Assembly (NCBI GenBank): GCA_028564925.1
Contig: CM053031.1
Location: forward strand, 166,087,084-166,151,083
From: Lithobates sylvaticus
Lineage: Eukaryota > Chordata > Amphibia > Anura > Ranidae
Length of the DNA: 64,000 nt
Reading direction: 5' to 3'
In this document: one piece after another, positions 48,321-58,703 of the stretch
Layout of the letters: the number at the start of each line of letters is the position of its first letter
Position numbering within the stretch: position 1 is the first letter of the stretch
Position numbers and translations under genes: made by a program
The notes under the pieces: model-generated
What the model saw: the letters and a program-made list of their open reading frames with translations, nothing else
What the model was told of the DNA's origin: nothing
Databases searched by the model: none

Positions 48321-50030
48321 ACCTGCATACTGTTGTATAAAAAAATTATTTTATTGGTAACGTTTGTGTGTTCTTATTGGCACCTTAAAATGTCCATCTT
48401 TTTGGATTGTTTTGAATTTTTGGCTAATTTATTGGGCTTCTTTTGGCTTTCCCTCCAGCTATTATTATCTTCAGGAATAACAGACACAGTAGTTTAATTT
48501 TTTTTTCTTTCAAATTACTTAAGATTAAGGTAATTGATTGAAAAATATATATACAACTGTAAAATCTTATTAGTAACTACATGAGTCTATGCAAACAGGA
48601 AAGTTCTAAAATCCCATTACCACACAAAGCATTAAAACCCACCCAAAACTCGTAATATCAAATTTAATTGGATGCAAACATTCCAAGCAATTTAACCAAG
48701 CCTATACAAATGCATACCAATCCTCAACCGACTAAAAATAGAACAAGGTTGTTACTCCCACACATGCCCTACATAACTAACCTTCCTGTACAACATACTA
48801 TATAGCCCATATCTAAATAGGTCTTCTGAAAGTATTGTACATTCCTAAATCTTATATTAGCCCAAGTAAAAAAGATAGTGGCAGATCAGAGCCAGACCAG
48901 TTAACAGTCTGCACTCAAATATAGGCATAAGCAAGTTGGTTGGACATTGTTGTGGGAAAAATGTGTCCATACAGGCATATTCCTGAAGAAGAAAAGATTT
49001 GACAGATGGTAAAAAGCAGCAAAGCCATGCATAGCATGGCATGCATGCAGACGACAGGAAGAGGAATCGTCAATAAACAGGCCAGGGTCAGTTTACGTGG
49101 GAGGCAGAAACATGGTTCATAAACAATCCAGACAGCAGGCAGAGGCATCGTCAATAAACAGGCTAGGGTCAGTGAAGGTGGAAGGCAGCAGGCAAATGAT
49201 CAGCGTAGATATTAGAAATGTGGAAATGGAAGGCTATTAGAAATATGGAAACTCTGCCTAATATTTTAGTGACGTATGTTAACATCAGAAGCAGTCTCCA
49301 ATGCCTTGGCTTTATTTATTGCATAGAGATTAGCTCTCTGTCCTTCAATTACTCAATGAGTAAGGGTTTAAAGGTTTTGTCTGTAGCCAAGTAGTTTTTT
49401 TAGTTATCTCTTTTGGAGATTTTTATTTTTTGGAATTATCATTGGATGTTTTTATTCCTGTGTTGTTGTTCAAAAAATTAGATAAGTTAAGAAAAGCTAA
49501 CAGAGAATAAGACCCCTTAATAAAGTTCATGACAGGTGTTTAGTCCTAGAGATTACACTACGCAATTTCATTTCTGGAGTGTTACCATATAAGGTTTATA
49601 TGAATTCTCAATGAACAGATGTAAATAGTTAAACATTTGATTAATGGTAGTGTATAATATGTTTCTTTATCTATCTACTGTATATAATTGTTCCTGAGGG
49701 GTTTGGAATTAGATGATTTTAATGTAAAGCTGATAGGAAGGTTTCCTGATTAGACGATGTTGCCATGCCCACTTATCTCAACAATGGGAACAATCTCTCC
49801 TTTGTCCTCCAGCTTTCATCTTCAATGCATTCCAATGTTTAGATAAGCAATAAGGTTGGCCAGTCTTTGACACACCTGTGCATGTTTAATTAAAAATTTT
49901 CTGCTAAGGGAGCAAATAATAATAATAATAATAATACGTGCAGTGAAGAGAAGTGTTTGATTGGAAATAAAACAAACTTTTATACTTACCTACAATATGT
50001 AGATGCCTCCACTGAGAACTGAGTGTAGAG
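48321..50030. other. Unassigned sequence with LTR-like scraps
   Basis: No gene found. CGTCAATAAACAGGC with AGGGTCAGT occurs twice, near 49068-49095 and 49150-49175. This CAGG-rich text resembles vertebrate gypsy LTRs and may be an old solo LTR fragment on the minus strand. An (AAT)n lies at 49917-49936. Confidence 0.45.
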
Positions 50031-50103
50031 GGTGAAATTAGGTATAGAGCTGTATTACAACAAGTTTGGCTACTGTGGTCCCAGGGAAATTATTTATCAC
50101 CTG
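50031..50103 (+). repeat. Direct repeat, partner at 51697-51765
   Basis: Both copies contain GGGTGAAAT, TGTATTACAACAA, TTTGGCTACT and CCCAGGGAAATTATTTATC in the same order, about 1.67 kb apart. They bracket a segment that includes a gypsy-LTR-like stretch and a tRNA-like stretch. They could be the flanks of an inserted element or two copies of one repeat. Confidence 0.6.
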
Positions 50104-50129
50104 TAAGATATCTGTGATAGGTGTCCGAA

Positions 50130-50480
50130 ATGGAGCTTGTGTGCTGAGGATTCCGGTGAAAACTTAGTCAGGCAGATCAGGACGGCAACAGATCAGGCAA
50201 AGCGGTACACGATGGAAATCCAGAGATTGTTCAGGCAGGCAAAAGATCATACACGAGCTGGCGGTGAGTAGTCAGGAATTCAGGCAGAAGTTCAAATATG
50301 GTATTCAGAGTCACAAAGCAGTCAAAACACCCAGGAAGCTAGTCCACACAAACGGGCACTGAGAGATAGGAAGTACTGCTATTTATGGGCTGCTTTGGTT
50401 GTAGATTTTCCACAGCTGGCAGCAGGTGGGGCTAGTGAGTCCAAGGTAATGCATCAAGCTAAGAGAACATAGCTATAACT
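50130..50480 (-). repeat. Gypsy-LTR-like relict
   Basis: The text is dominated by CAGGCAG, GATCAGG and TCAGGCAGAAG units, as in the LTR-like region at 6766-7475. It ends in a TATA-like CTATTTATGGGCTG near 50390 followed by CTGGCAGCAGGTGGGGC. It is a fossil with no coding parts nearby, and the family assignment is tentative. Confidence 0.4.
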
Positions 50481-50482
50481 CC

Positions 50483-50570
50483 AGAGCTCCTTTGTGGCAC
50501 AACAAGTAAGACTGAAGCTGTGGAACCAGGAAGATCCCGGTTCAAATACACCCAGGTACAAGACAACACC
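50483..50570 (+). repeat. tRNA-like stretch, probable SINE head
   Basis: GCTCCTTTGTGGCACAACAAG resembles a pol III A box region (TGGCNNAGTGG), and about 40 bases later CCCGGTTCAAATACACC resembles a B box (GGTTCRANNCC). The order and spacing fit a tRNA-derived SINE promoter. The acceptor stem does not close well, so it is not a functional tRNA gene. The 3' limit is unclear. Confidence 0.4.
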
Positions 50571-52772
50571 CCATTCAATCTAGTTCTCAGGTCTGTTCTG
50601 AGCACAGAGTGGTGACTGTCAGTCGCCAGCTATATGCTCTGCCCCTCCAGCACTAACTGGAGCCCTGGGATGTGAAGGGGGCCATCATGGCCGGGATACA
50701 AACATTTTTATAATTCATAAAATACTCAGTCAAGGTGATTCCAGACCAGAGGAGCACCCCCCCCCCCCCCAGAGGAAATGTTGATTTAATTATGCTCACA
50801 GGCGGGGGGTGGGGGATTAATACGCAAGCTCACATATACTGAGCAGGAACCTGGACAATGGTGTCTGCTTATTAACTCAACCACAGCCAATAATAGTGAA
50901 TTGATGGTTTGAAGTCTGGATCTAAATTGTCTTGTCAAACAAGCCCCATTGTTTCAAGAACAAGGTTGCCTCCTCAATAGTGTTGATTTACCTGGCCCCA
51001 GACAATGGCAGAGGCACCCGGTTAATTATACACCAGGAGGGCCCCAGTTGCAAGTTTTAAACAGAACTACAAAATATATATGCTAAATATACCATACTGG
51101 CTACAGACGAAAATCAGTATATATCAGAAGTCATACACATATTGTCAAAGGACTTGGCACCAGTATTATATGGTTGAAAGCTTGAGGTTGTTACATCCGA
51201 TGAATACCTGACAGTCTCAAGATAATTGTTTAGGTCTAAATTTCTTATAGCTAGCAAAGTACACGAGATGGGACAGCCCATATTTGGAACCAACCAATCG
51301 TGAGATGGTAAACATAAGGTGGGAAGGCACCAATTCAACAATTGGACTGCACCCAATAAAAAGAGAAACACATATGATTAAAGGGAGATGCAGATGCACA
51401 GGCCAGATACACTCCCCCAGCGAACAAGAAGCCTGCTGATAACTGACCACTCCCCATCTCGCTGGACTTTGCTACTGGAACTATTCAAATGTACTTGTAA
51501 TTTGTTGGATATCTTCCCCTTTTAAACTGTGGTAAGATACAAACCATATGGATATTAATTAACCTTTTCCTCTCAAACTTGTAGGGATTGTATTTTACAG
51601 TTTATGTTTTAACCATATGTACAGTGTGTAGGGCAGTTTAATATTTAATAATTTTCCCACATTATTTTTCTAGGCTGTGTGTTGAAGCCGTGCCTGGGTG
51701 AAATAAATTATAGACCTGTATTACAACAAATTTGGCTACTCCCAGGGAAATTATTTATCGCCCCTTTCAATCTAGTAGCTATGTTGAATTAGATATTATC
51801 AATTTGAAGGAAATACTATCTGTTGACTCAGCAAGACATACTTTGTATTCCTTCCGGCCGAAGAAATTCAGAGAATTGTTTTCCCGAGCGACAGGAGATA
51901 TTGTGTTTTTGAACTTAAGGCGCTATTACTGCAAATATTTTTTTACTGTAGTAATTTGGGCTACCCTTGGGTTATTTCTATAATAGTAAAATTGTTTTAT
52001 TGATGTCTTTGGCAGGGTGTATGAAATATTAATCACCAGAAAATTCCGGTTCTGTATGTAATTGTGTAATTATACTTGTAAATAAATAAAATCAAATAAT
52101 TTACTTATTCATTTTATTGGGAGATATTTATACATTGATACGAATTCCCCATAGATTAACAAACTCAGGAAATTATTGTGGTATGTTACTGATTGTCTGA
52201 ACAAAGTTCACAATTTTACCCTAAGGTTGGAGGCACTGAGCAAAACACTGAGTTCTTAATAATTCAAATTCCCCATATGCATTATAAAGATTCCATACCA
52301 CACTCACAACAGGACAGGAGCTGCTGGTCAGGCATCTGGGCAGGTCCTTACATTATGGTCAGGATCCCTGCAGAGACTTGACTGGCCCTGTGATGTCAGC
52401 GGACAGCAAAATGTTCCCCCTTTGTTAGTTGAATCTGGGTCACAGGAGTGCAGAACTAAATGCACTTATGTGACCTGCAGGAGAAGTATGGCCAAAAGAG
52501 CTTTGGTCTTACTTTTCCTTTAAGACTTTGCATGAAAAGGAGTTGGGTTTTGATAACAAAAAAATTTGAAAACATATAAACTTCAAAGGATTAGTCAGGT
52601 TTGATTAGATTGATTAAAAAGATGCTCACCAATCAGTACAGTTCCATAAAAGTCTATGGAAGCTAGGTCTATAACAATCCAGACATTTGAGGGGAAAGGA
52701 TAAATTGATGTCTTTGGGCCACCAGAACACCAGAATGGGGCCCCCATGCACAGTTTTATAGTAATTAGAGAC
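50571..52772. other. Unassigned sequence, includes the second direct repeat
   Basis: No gene is recognised. A poly-C run lies at 50757-50770. The partner of the direct repeat is at 51697-51765. An open stretch at 51732-51983 (83 residues, hydrophobic end) overlaps that repeat and resembles nothing I know. Confidence 0.5.
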
Positions 52773-53030
52773 TATGGGGGTTATTTACGAAACGCAAATC
52801 CACTTTGCACTACAAGTGCACTTGTAAGTGCAGTCACTTTAAATCTGAGGGGTAGATCTGAAATAAGGGGAAGCTCTGCCAATTTTATCATCCAATCATG
52901 TGCAATCATGTGCAAGCTAAAATGCTGTTTTTTATTTTCCTTGCATGTCTCCCTCGGATCTACAGCGACTGCACTTCCAAGTGCACTTGTAGTGCAAAGT
53001 GGATTTGCCTTCAGTAAATAACCCCCTATA
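52773..53030. mobile_element. TIR MITE with GGGGGTTATTTAC ends
   Basis: TATGGGGGTTATTTAC (52773) and GTAAATAACCCCCTATA (ending about 53030) are inverted. A second inner pair, CAAATCCACTTTGCACTACA and TGTAGTGCAAAGTGGATTTG, extends the arms to about 45 bases. The element is about 255 bp and non-coding. The flanking TA/TAT could be the target duplication, which is too short to decide the superfamily. Confidence 0.75.
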
Positions 53031-54148
53031 TCCATGGCACATATTTATGCCTGTCCTATGTCTCGTCTCGTCTATCTAACTGTTGCTGTGTATTTAATAA
53101 AAGGTAAGGTAACAGCATGCTTAACAATTTCTCTGTATAGGAAAAGATTGATGGTTTTCTGTATTTAGGTCCATTCACTATATATTAATAAATCCATGTT
53201 GTTGTGTTGAGTTGCCACTCAAGTATATAATGATGCATGATGACTTGATGCAAAGACTTTTGCATGCGCAGACACAGATTAGCATTATGTTAGAATGAGG
53301 TCTTAAGGTGCAGCTTGTATGCAGAAGAGACTGCAGCCAGCGTGCAATGTGTAAATGGAGCTGCTATTTACACAATGTTAGCAGCTTTGTATTGATTTTA
53401 ACATTTCCACTGATAGTAGAAAGAACTGCATTATAAAGATTTAACAGGCAGGGATAGTTATCTTTCTGTTACATTTTGATCAGGCTGCAAGAAACAAACA
53501 CTTTAACAATGCAAACATGTCATTACAGTGCATTTGTGCTTTTTTTTGGCAAACAGAAAGCAAAGGAAAAGGATGTTCTGCAAAGGTAGCAAATAAAGGT
53601 ACAGAATTAAGGCAATTTTTGGTTCTAGCATGCTGGAAAATCCATAATACACAGTTAGATTAGCATAGATTAGTCAGCAACACCACATAAAAACACTCCA
53701 CATGGAGAAAGAAAAATTCTCCACAATTAACTATCATTAACAAATATGAACATGGGATCTAATCCCCCCCCCCCAAAATGTTCTAGTTACCTATGTTTTT
53801 AGACACTTTTTAAAATAAAGTTATACAGTATTGATTTGGGGGGTGGTTTTATTTGAGTAATTTCATTATTATTTTATACGTTTTATTATGGTTTTTTTTT
53901 ATGATTTTTTACAAATAAACATTTAACAATATTGAAAAGGGATTCTGGGGGCATTATAAGCTATCTAAATAGGCAGGGCAGCTTGCTTTGCACTGCAGAT
54001 TCATTTTTTTTTAAATTGTAAGTCAGTGCTCTGATCACTCATTCAAGTTCTGTAAACAATGGCCTTCTTTCATTAGAAATAAAAAGTAATGATGCTTCCA
54101 GGGTAAAAAAGAAAGACTAGTTTCTGGATCCTTGATGGATAAAAAAAA
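53031..54148. other. Unassigned AT-rich sequence
   Basis: No gene, TIR pair or tandem array was found. It contains a C run at 53765-53775 and several T runs. Confidence 0.55.
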
Positions 54149-55736
54149 TACTCACCTGGCACTTTATTAGGTACACCTGTTCAATTGCTTGGTAACACAA
54201 ATTGCTAATCAGGAAATCTCATGGCAGCAACTCAATGCATTTAGGCATCTAGATGTGGTGATGATGACTTGCTGAAGTTAAAGCCGAGCAATAGGAATGG
54301 GGAAGAAAGGGGATTTAAGTGACTTTGAACATGGCATGGTTGTTGGTGCTAGATGGGCTGGTGTGAGTATTTCAAAAACTGCTGATCTTCTGGGATTTTC
54401 ACACACAACCATCTATAGGGTTTACAGAGAATGGTCCAAAAAAGGGAAAATATCCAGTGAGCGTCAGTTTGTGTAGACAAAAATGTTAATGTCAGAGGAG
54501 AATGGGCAGACTGGTTTGAGATGATAGAAAGGCAACAGTAACTCATATAACCACTCGGTACAACCAAGATATGCAGCATACCATCTCTGAAAGCACAACA
54601 AATCAAACCTTCAAGCAGATGGGCTACAGCAGCAGAATACCACACCAGGTGCCACTCCTGTCAGCTAAGAACAGGAAATTGAATCTAAAGCACAATTGGA
54701 ACCAATTAAATAATCAATTCCTCCCACTGCACATGTATCACTATCTCCAAAGATGCTACTTTAACAAATAAACACATGTTTGAACTTCCTAAAAGCAAAT
54801 ACAAACATTAGCAGAGCTGTGAGAGACCCCCAATGGGTAATGACTCACCAGATCACGGCAAAAGCCGAGCCTTTTACGATAATATCTCTTTATTTTGTGG
54901 TCTTTTGAATGTCAAACTCTTCATCTATATCAATTTGCCACCATGAAAGAGACCCTCACATAGCGTGATATTGTTAAGATAATTGTAATCCATAAAATCC
55001 CCCTTAATACATTGCACTCACAAAGATCACATCAGACTGTGAGCACAACTCTTACCACCTTTTAGTTGAAATGGACCAGGCAGTTCCCAGGTTGAGTGTC
55101 ACAATCAAGTCTGTACAGATCGATCGCGTGGTCACGCCCTTAAACTGAATCTACAATTCGCACAGGCTCAACAAAATTGGATATTATAAAATTGGAAAAA
55201 CATTGCTGGTCTGATGAGTCTGGATTTCAGCTGCAACGTTCAGATGGTAGAGTTAGAATTTGGCATAAACGACATTAAAGCATGGATCCATCCTGCCTTG
55301 TATCAACGGTTCAGGCTGGTTGTGGTGGTTGTGTAATGATATGGGGGTCATTTTCTTGGCACACTTTGGGCCTTTTAGTACCAATTGAGCATTGTTTAAA
55401 CGCCACGGCCTACCTGAGGTATTGTTGATAACCATGTCCATCCTTTTATGACTACAGTGTACCCACTACACTGCAGGATGGCTACTTCCAGCAGGTCACA
55501 AAGCTCAAATCATCTCAAAGTGGTTTCTTGAACATGACAATTGGCCTCCACAGTCATCAGATCTCAATCCAATAGAGCTCCTTTGGCACGTGGTGGAATG
55601 GGAAATTTGCATCATGGATGTGCAGCTGACAATACCTTGTTGAATCTATGCTACAAAGAATTAAGGCAGGTCTGAAGGCAAAAGGGGGTCCAACCTGGTA
55701 CTAGCAAGGTGTGCCTAATAAAGTGGCCAGTGAGTG

Positions 55737-55738
<2 letters not shown>
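54149..55738 (+). mobile_element. Tc1-like DNA transposon, decayed
   Basis: The left end TACTCACCTGGCACTTTATT and the right end AAAGTGGCCAGTGAGTGTA are inverted, with GGTACACC and GGTGTGCC inside. This is the end sequence of a widespread vertebrate Tc1 group. The transposase is on the plus strand in pieces: the helix-turn-helix ADLLGFSHTTIYRVYREWSK near 54385, then text matching the DDE region (GGCTGGTTGTGGTGGTTGTG near 55313, and a CCTCCACAGTCATCAGATCT block near 55546 that encodes the PDLNPIE-like motif). A premature stop follows SSERQFV near 54475 and other breaks are present. A 458-base piece is inserted at 54688-55145. The right end merges into (TA)n. Confidence 0.85.
54688..55145. mobile_element. 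Insertion within the Tc1 element, 8-bp duplication
   Basis: TGAATCTA flanks the piece at 54680-54687 and 55146-55153, and Tc1 sequence is continuous across it. The ends show no inverted repeats. Inside, CTCTTTATTTTGTGG (54888) and ACATTGCACTCACAAAG (55011) recall the TTTATTAAAA and ATTGCACTCACATG of the Penelope pseudo-LTR near 37410-37450. It might be a short Penelope-type or other retroelement fragment; its class is unknown. Confidence 0.55.

Positions 55739-55792
<54 letters not shown>
55739..55792. repeat. (TA)n microsatellite
   Basis: This array expanded at the TA target site on the right side of the Tc1 element. Confidence 0.9.
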
Positions 55793-55794
<2 letters not shown>

Positions 55795-55892
55795 CTTGCA
55801 CTTGTATTATATAACACATACTGTATGTAATATTTCCAACATGCCATATTTACCTGACTAATACAGTATATGATTTTTTTTTATTTTAGCCT

Positions 55893-56010
55893 TAAAGCTC
55901 CAAGCTAAAGAGTTCCACTTAAAAAAAAAAAAAAAAAATCAAATAAAAAAAAAAAAAAAAAGTCAGCAGCTAAAAATACTGCAGCTACTGACTTTTAAAA
56001 AATCGGACAC
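55893..56010. repeat. Fragment related to the TTAA MITE
   Basis: TTAAAGCTCCAAGC and AGAGTTCCACTT, two long A runs, then GTCAGCAGCTAAAAATACTG with its partner CAGCTACTGACTTTTAAAA, match the left end and palindrome of the MITE at 35011. No matching right end was found. Confidence 0.55.
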
Positions 56011-56630
56011 TTATCTGTCCCAGGGTCCAGCGATGAGGGGGATTGAAGCCCCGCTCGTGATACACCTCACACGGCTCAGGCGAGATGAGGACGTGACGCT
56101 GACGCTCTCCAGCTGGGGCAGGGGCCTGAACATGGTGCTGCTGACAAGGGAGAAGGGGAGACCCGGGACACGCCGAGGTTACAGTGCGGACGAACAGCGT
56201 GAGAGGCTGTGGATCGCCCGTAGCATGCCGGCAATCTAGCGGGGAGACCTGTACCGGACCTGACCCCTGTCCGCTTGCCCGCCTCCAGCCTGGCTCGCAC
56301 CGCTCCTCCTCATACTGTCCTGTGTGGGAGCAAGATAGCAGCGTCTCCGAAGCCCCATGCGGAGACAAGCGCCAGCCGCCCACCATACCGCTCACTTCAC
56401 CGGGCGTTCCTAGGCATCCACACCCCCTGGAGTCCCACATTAAACAGCGGTAAGAGGAAGCACTGCGCCATCGCCCCCCCTGCATTTCCAGCGCTAACCC
56501 CCGGGCTCCACTCCACTGTTCCCCTGCAGCCCTGCACAGGACCGGAAGGCTACAGTACTGAAGAGCCTGAGGAGTCCTGGTCTTCTGGAGACGCTGACAC
56601 CGGGAAGGACCTATAAGGGGGCTACTTATA
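56011..56630. other. G+C-rich, CpG-rich stretch upstream of the retrovirus
   Basis: About 600 bases are clearly richer in G+C and CpG than anything around them. Frames are open on both strands (for example 55985-56485 minus and 56275-56616 plus), as expected from base composition. None resembles a known protein. It could be the interior of the MITE-like repeat to its left or a fragment of a CpG-rich promoter. Confidence 0.4.
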
Positions 56631-57144
56631 ATGATATACCATTTTGATAGGGGTTGAAATGAATATGCTTAACTTTCAGCTTTTGAACAAAACTGTTGTA
56701 AGTATATTCTGCAGAAAAACGGTTTTGACCAGTATGTTGACATCAGGACGCAGCTGTTATGTGGTTTCTAACTCTGTACTTCACCAGAGGATATGAAACT
56801 AGTTAGCAGTGACTCAGGAGTTCTGTGGTCAAGTCAGCAGGTGTGAACTAACTGTCATACACTGACCTTTGCCCCATATTCCATATTTCAACTGAAGACT
56901 GTCACGTGACAAGAAGTTGTTAATGTATGCATATGTGTATAAGTCTGATTGTTTTTTGGGAGAGCTGTCCCCTCCCTCTGCATTTCCCATAAAAGAGGAA
57001 CGTATTGTCTATTAAACTTGGTAACCACTTTCACTTACAAACCCGTGTATGTGTGTGTGTTAACCACCGGTGAACTGGGACCTCCGCTCCAACCATCTCT
57101 GGCCTAGGCATATAGAATACAAGAAGAAAGACGTGTACCTTACA
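56631..57144 (+). repeat. Retroviral 5' LTR
   Basis: The LTR ends in ACCTTACA just before the primer site. It contains a TATA-like CCATAAAAGAGG near 56987 and a poly(A) signal-like TATTAAAC near 57009, followed by a GT-rich stretch (57045-57062). This is the usual U3-R-U5 order. The left edge (TGATATACC) is an estimate, since no second LTR in the window allows alignment. Confidence 0.65.
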
Positions 57145-57146
57145 AC

Positions 57147-57165
57147 TGGTGTTCAGAAGTGGGAT
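57147..57165 (+). promoter_or_regulatory. Primer binding site, tRNA-Leu-like
   Basis: TGGTGTTCAGAAGTGGGAT lies two bases after the LTR. It is close to TGGTGTCAGGAGTGGGAT, the complement of the 3' end of a vertebrate tRNA-Leu. The position and the TGG start are those of a retroviral primer binding site. The tRNA identity is from memory of tRNA-Leu ends. Confidence 0.6.
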
Positions 57166-58076
57166 ATCTTGTGACAGGTAAGTGATTTTGCCCTTTTTAC
57201 CTTTTAAGGTGAATAGGTGTAAATGCTTACGCTGTCCAGATCATCGCCACGAATTTAGTTTAAAGAGGTTATTGTGCCTTCGCGGCGGACTAGGCTGGTC
57301 CCCCGGGAGGTTAGGTTGTTGTGCCTTCGCGGGGGACTAGGTCGGTCCCCCGGGAGGTTAAAAGGACACGCAGGTAGTTACGTAGGTTATTTGGGTATTT
57401 AAAGAGAGTCCGACTAGGTTGGTCTGACTATAAAAAAAAACTATTGTAAAAGAGATTATTATTTTAATCACCGGGAAGTAGCAGATTACGCCCGTGATAA
57501 AAGGTTTGGTTGAGCGGACGCCCATTAAGTTTTTTGAGAAACAAAAAGTGCACTATAAAATTGAACAAATGTATGGTTTTATAATGATCATTTAAAATAA
57601 TTCTGTTCATAAGATTTACAGTATAAGACCTATAGAAATAAGTATAAAGTTTTGTTTAAGATATATATATATATGTATATGTGAGACTTCTTTTTCCACA
57701 GAACAGCGTAAGTACCTAAAAATTTTAAAGAATTGTATGTTGTATAAAGTATAAGAGTTAAATGACTTCTGAATATGCAGAACCTGATTGTAGTGATATA
57801 GTTCCACCTTGTCCACATTGTACTATAGGATTACTGTTTTTTTTAAAATAGAAAATAGGTGGGTTCTATTAACCAATAGACCAGGGGGCTATTCTTGTAG
57901 ATTAGGGGTAAGAGGAATATATCCCGCCACAAAGAAAGGAACCATAAATCGAGTACTAAGGGTAAACCTTCACAGTCCCATTAGTCCATCTGATTTGACG
58001 GACCAAGCAGTGATTACCCAAACGGGTTGTTATCACTTGTGCCCACATACTAGGCATACCCTGCCCACTTTGTTAG

Positions 58077-58703
58077 ATGGGGAATTCTGCGGCCACCCCA
58101 GGATCAGACATAGGGATCCCATGCCCGTATGAATATATTAAAAACAATCTACCCGGACCACAGGTGGAACCTTTCTGGGCTCAAGTCCAGGAAAGATGCC
58201 ACCAGTTAGGTATTCGTGATCCGGGACCACAAGGTCCTTGTTCAGAGGAAGATTGGAAGAAAGTTAGCAAAATTTGTCAGACGCATAAGCATTCCTACCC
58301 CCCGGGTAAATCTAATGACCCTCAATACATGAAAGATTGTTATCACTCATGGAGCAAATGTTTAAAAGATTATAGAAAGAAATATGCTAAAAAGACTCCT
58401 GCAGTTAAAACAAATGTATCCGCCCCTACCTTTGAACCCCCTCCACCTTATGTCACTGTAAAAATGGACTCAGGAGAGCCTGGTCCTCGCCTCCAATTAT
58501 ATCCCTCACTAGAACCTCATGTCCTCGCAAGTAAACTCTATTGGTATAAATGGGACCCCTGTTACCCATCCCATCACTCCACCATTACCTGTAACCACTC
58601 CCGAGGGGCAACATTTGTGCGATCAGTCTTTTGCTGTGTTGGCCTCCTGTCCTGTATCCCTTATGGGAAGGGACCTGTTGTCCAGTCTAAATATCACTAT
58701 TAA
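58077..58703 (+). pseudogene. Retroviral gag part (matrix-like)
   Basis: The frame starts MGNSAATPGS, with a glycine at position 2 and Ser/Thr nearby, which is the usual N-myristoylation signal of retroviral matrix proteins. A helical matrix-like segment follows. The late-domain motif PPPPYV lies at about residue 120; it recruits the ESCRT budding machinery through Nedd4-type ligases in known viruses. Capsid and nucleocapsid parts are not recognised here. Only a fossil remains. Confidence 0.7.

Noticed and set aside
50483-50570. Functional tRNA gene
   Set aside because: A- and B-box-like words are present, but the acceptor and anticodon stems do not close convincingly, so it is listed only as a SINE-like head.
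51732-51983. Possible small membrane protein (83 residues, hydrophobic end)
   Set aside because: It overlaps a direct repeat, has no upstream context, and its hydrophobic end is short and may be chance in AT-rich DNA.
55985-56616. Overlapping open frames on both strands, up to 166 residues
   Set aside because: The G+C-rich composition lowers stop frequency in all frames; none shows a known domain or biased codon use.
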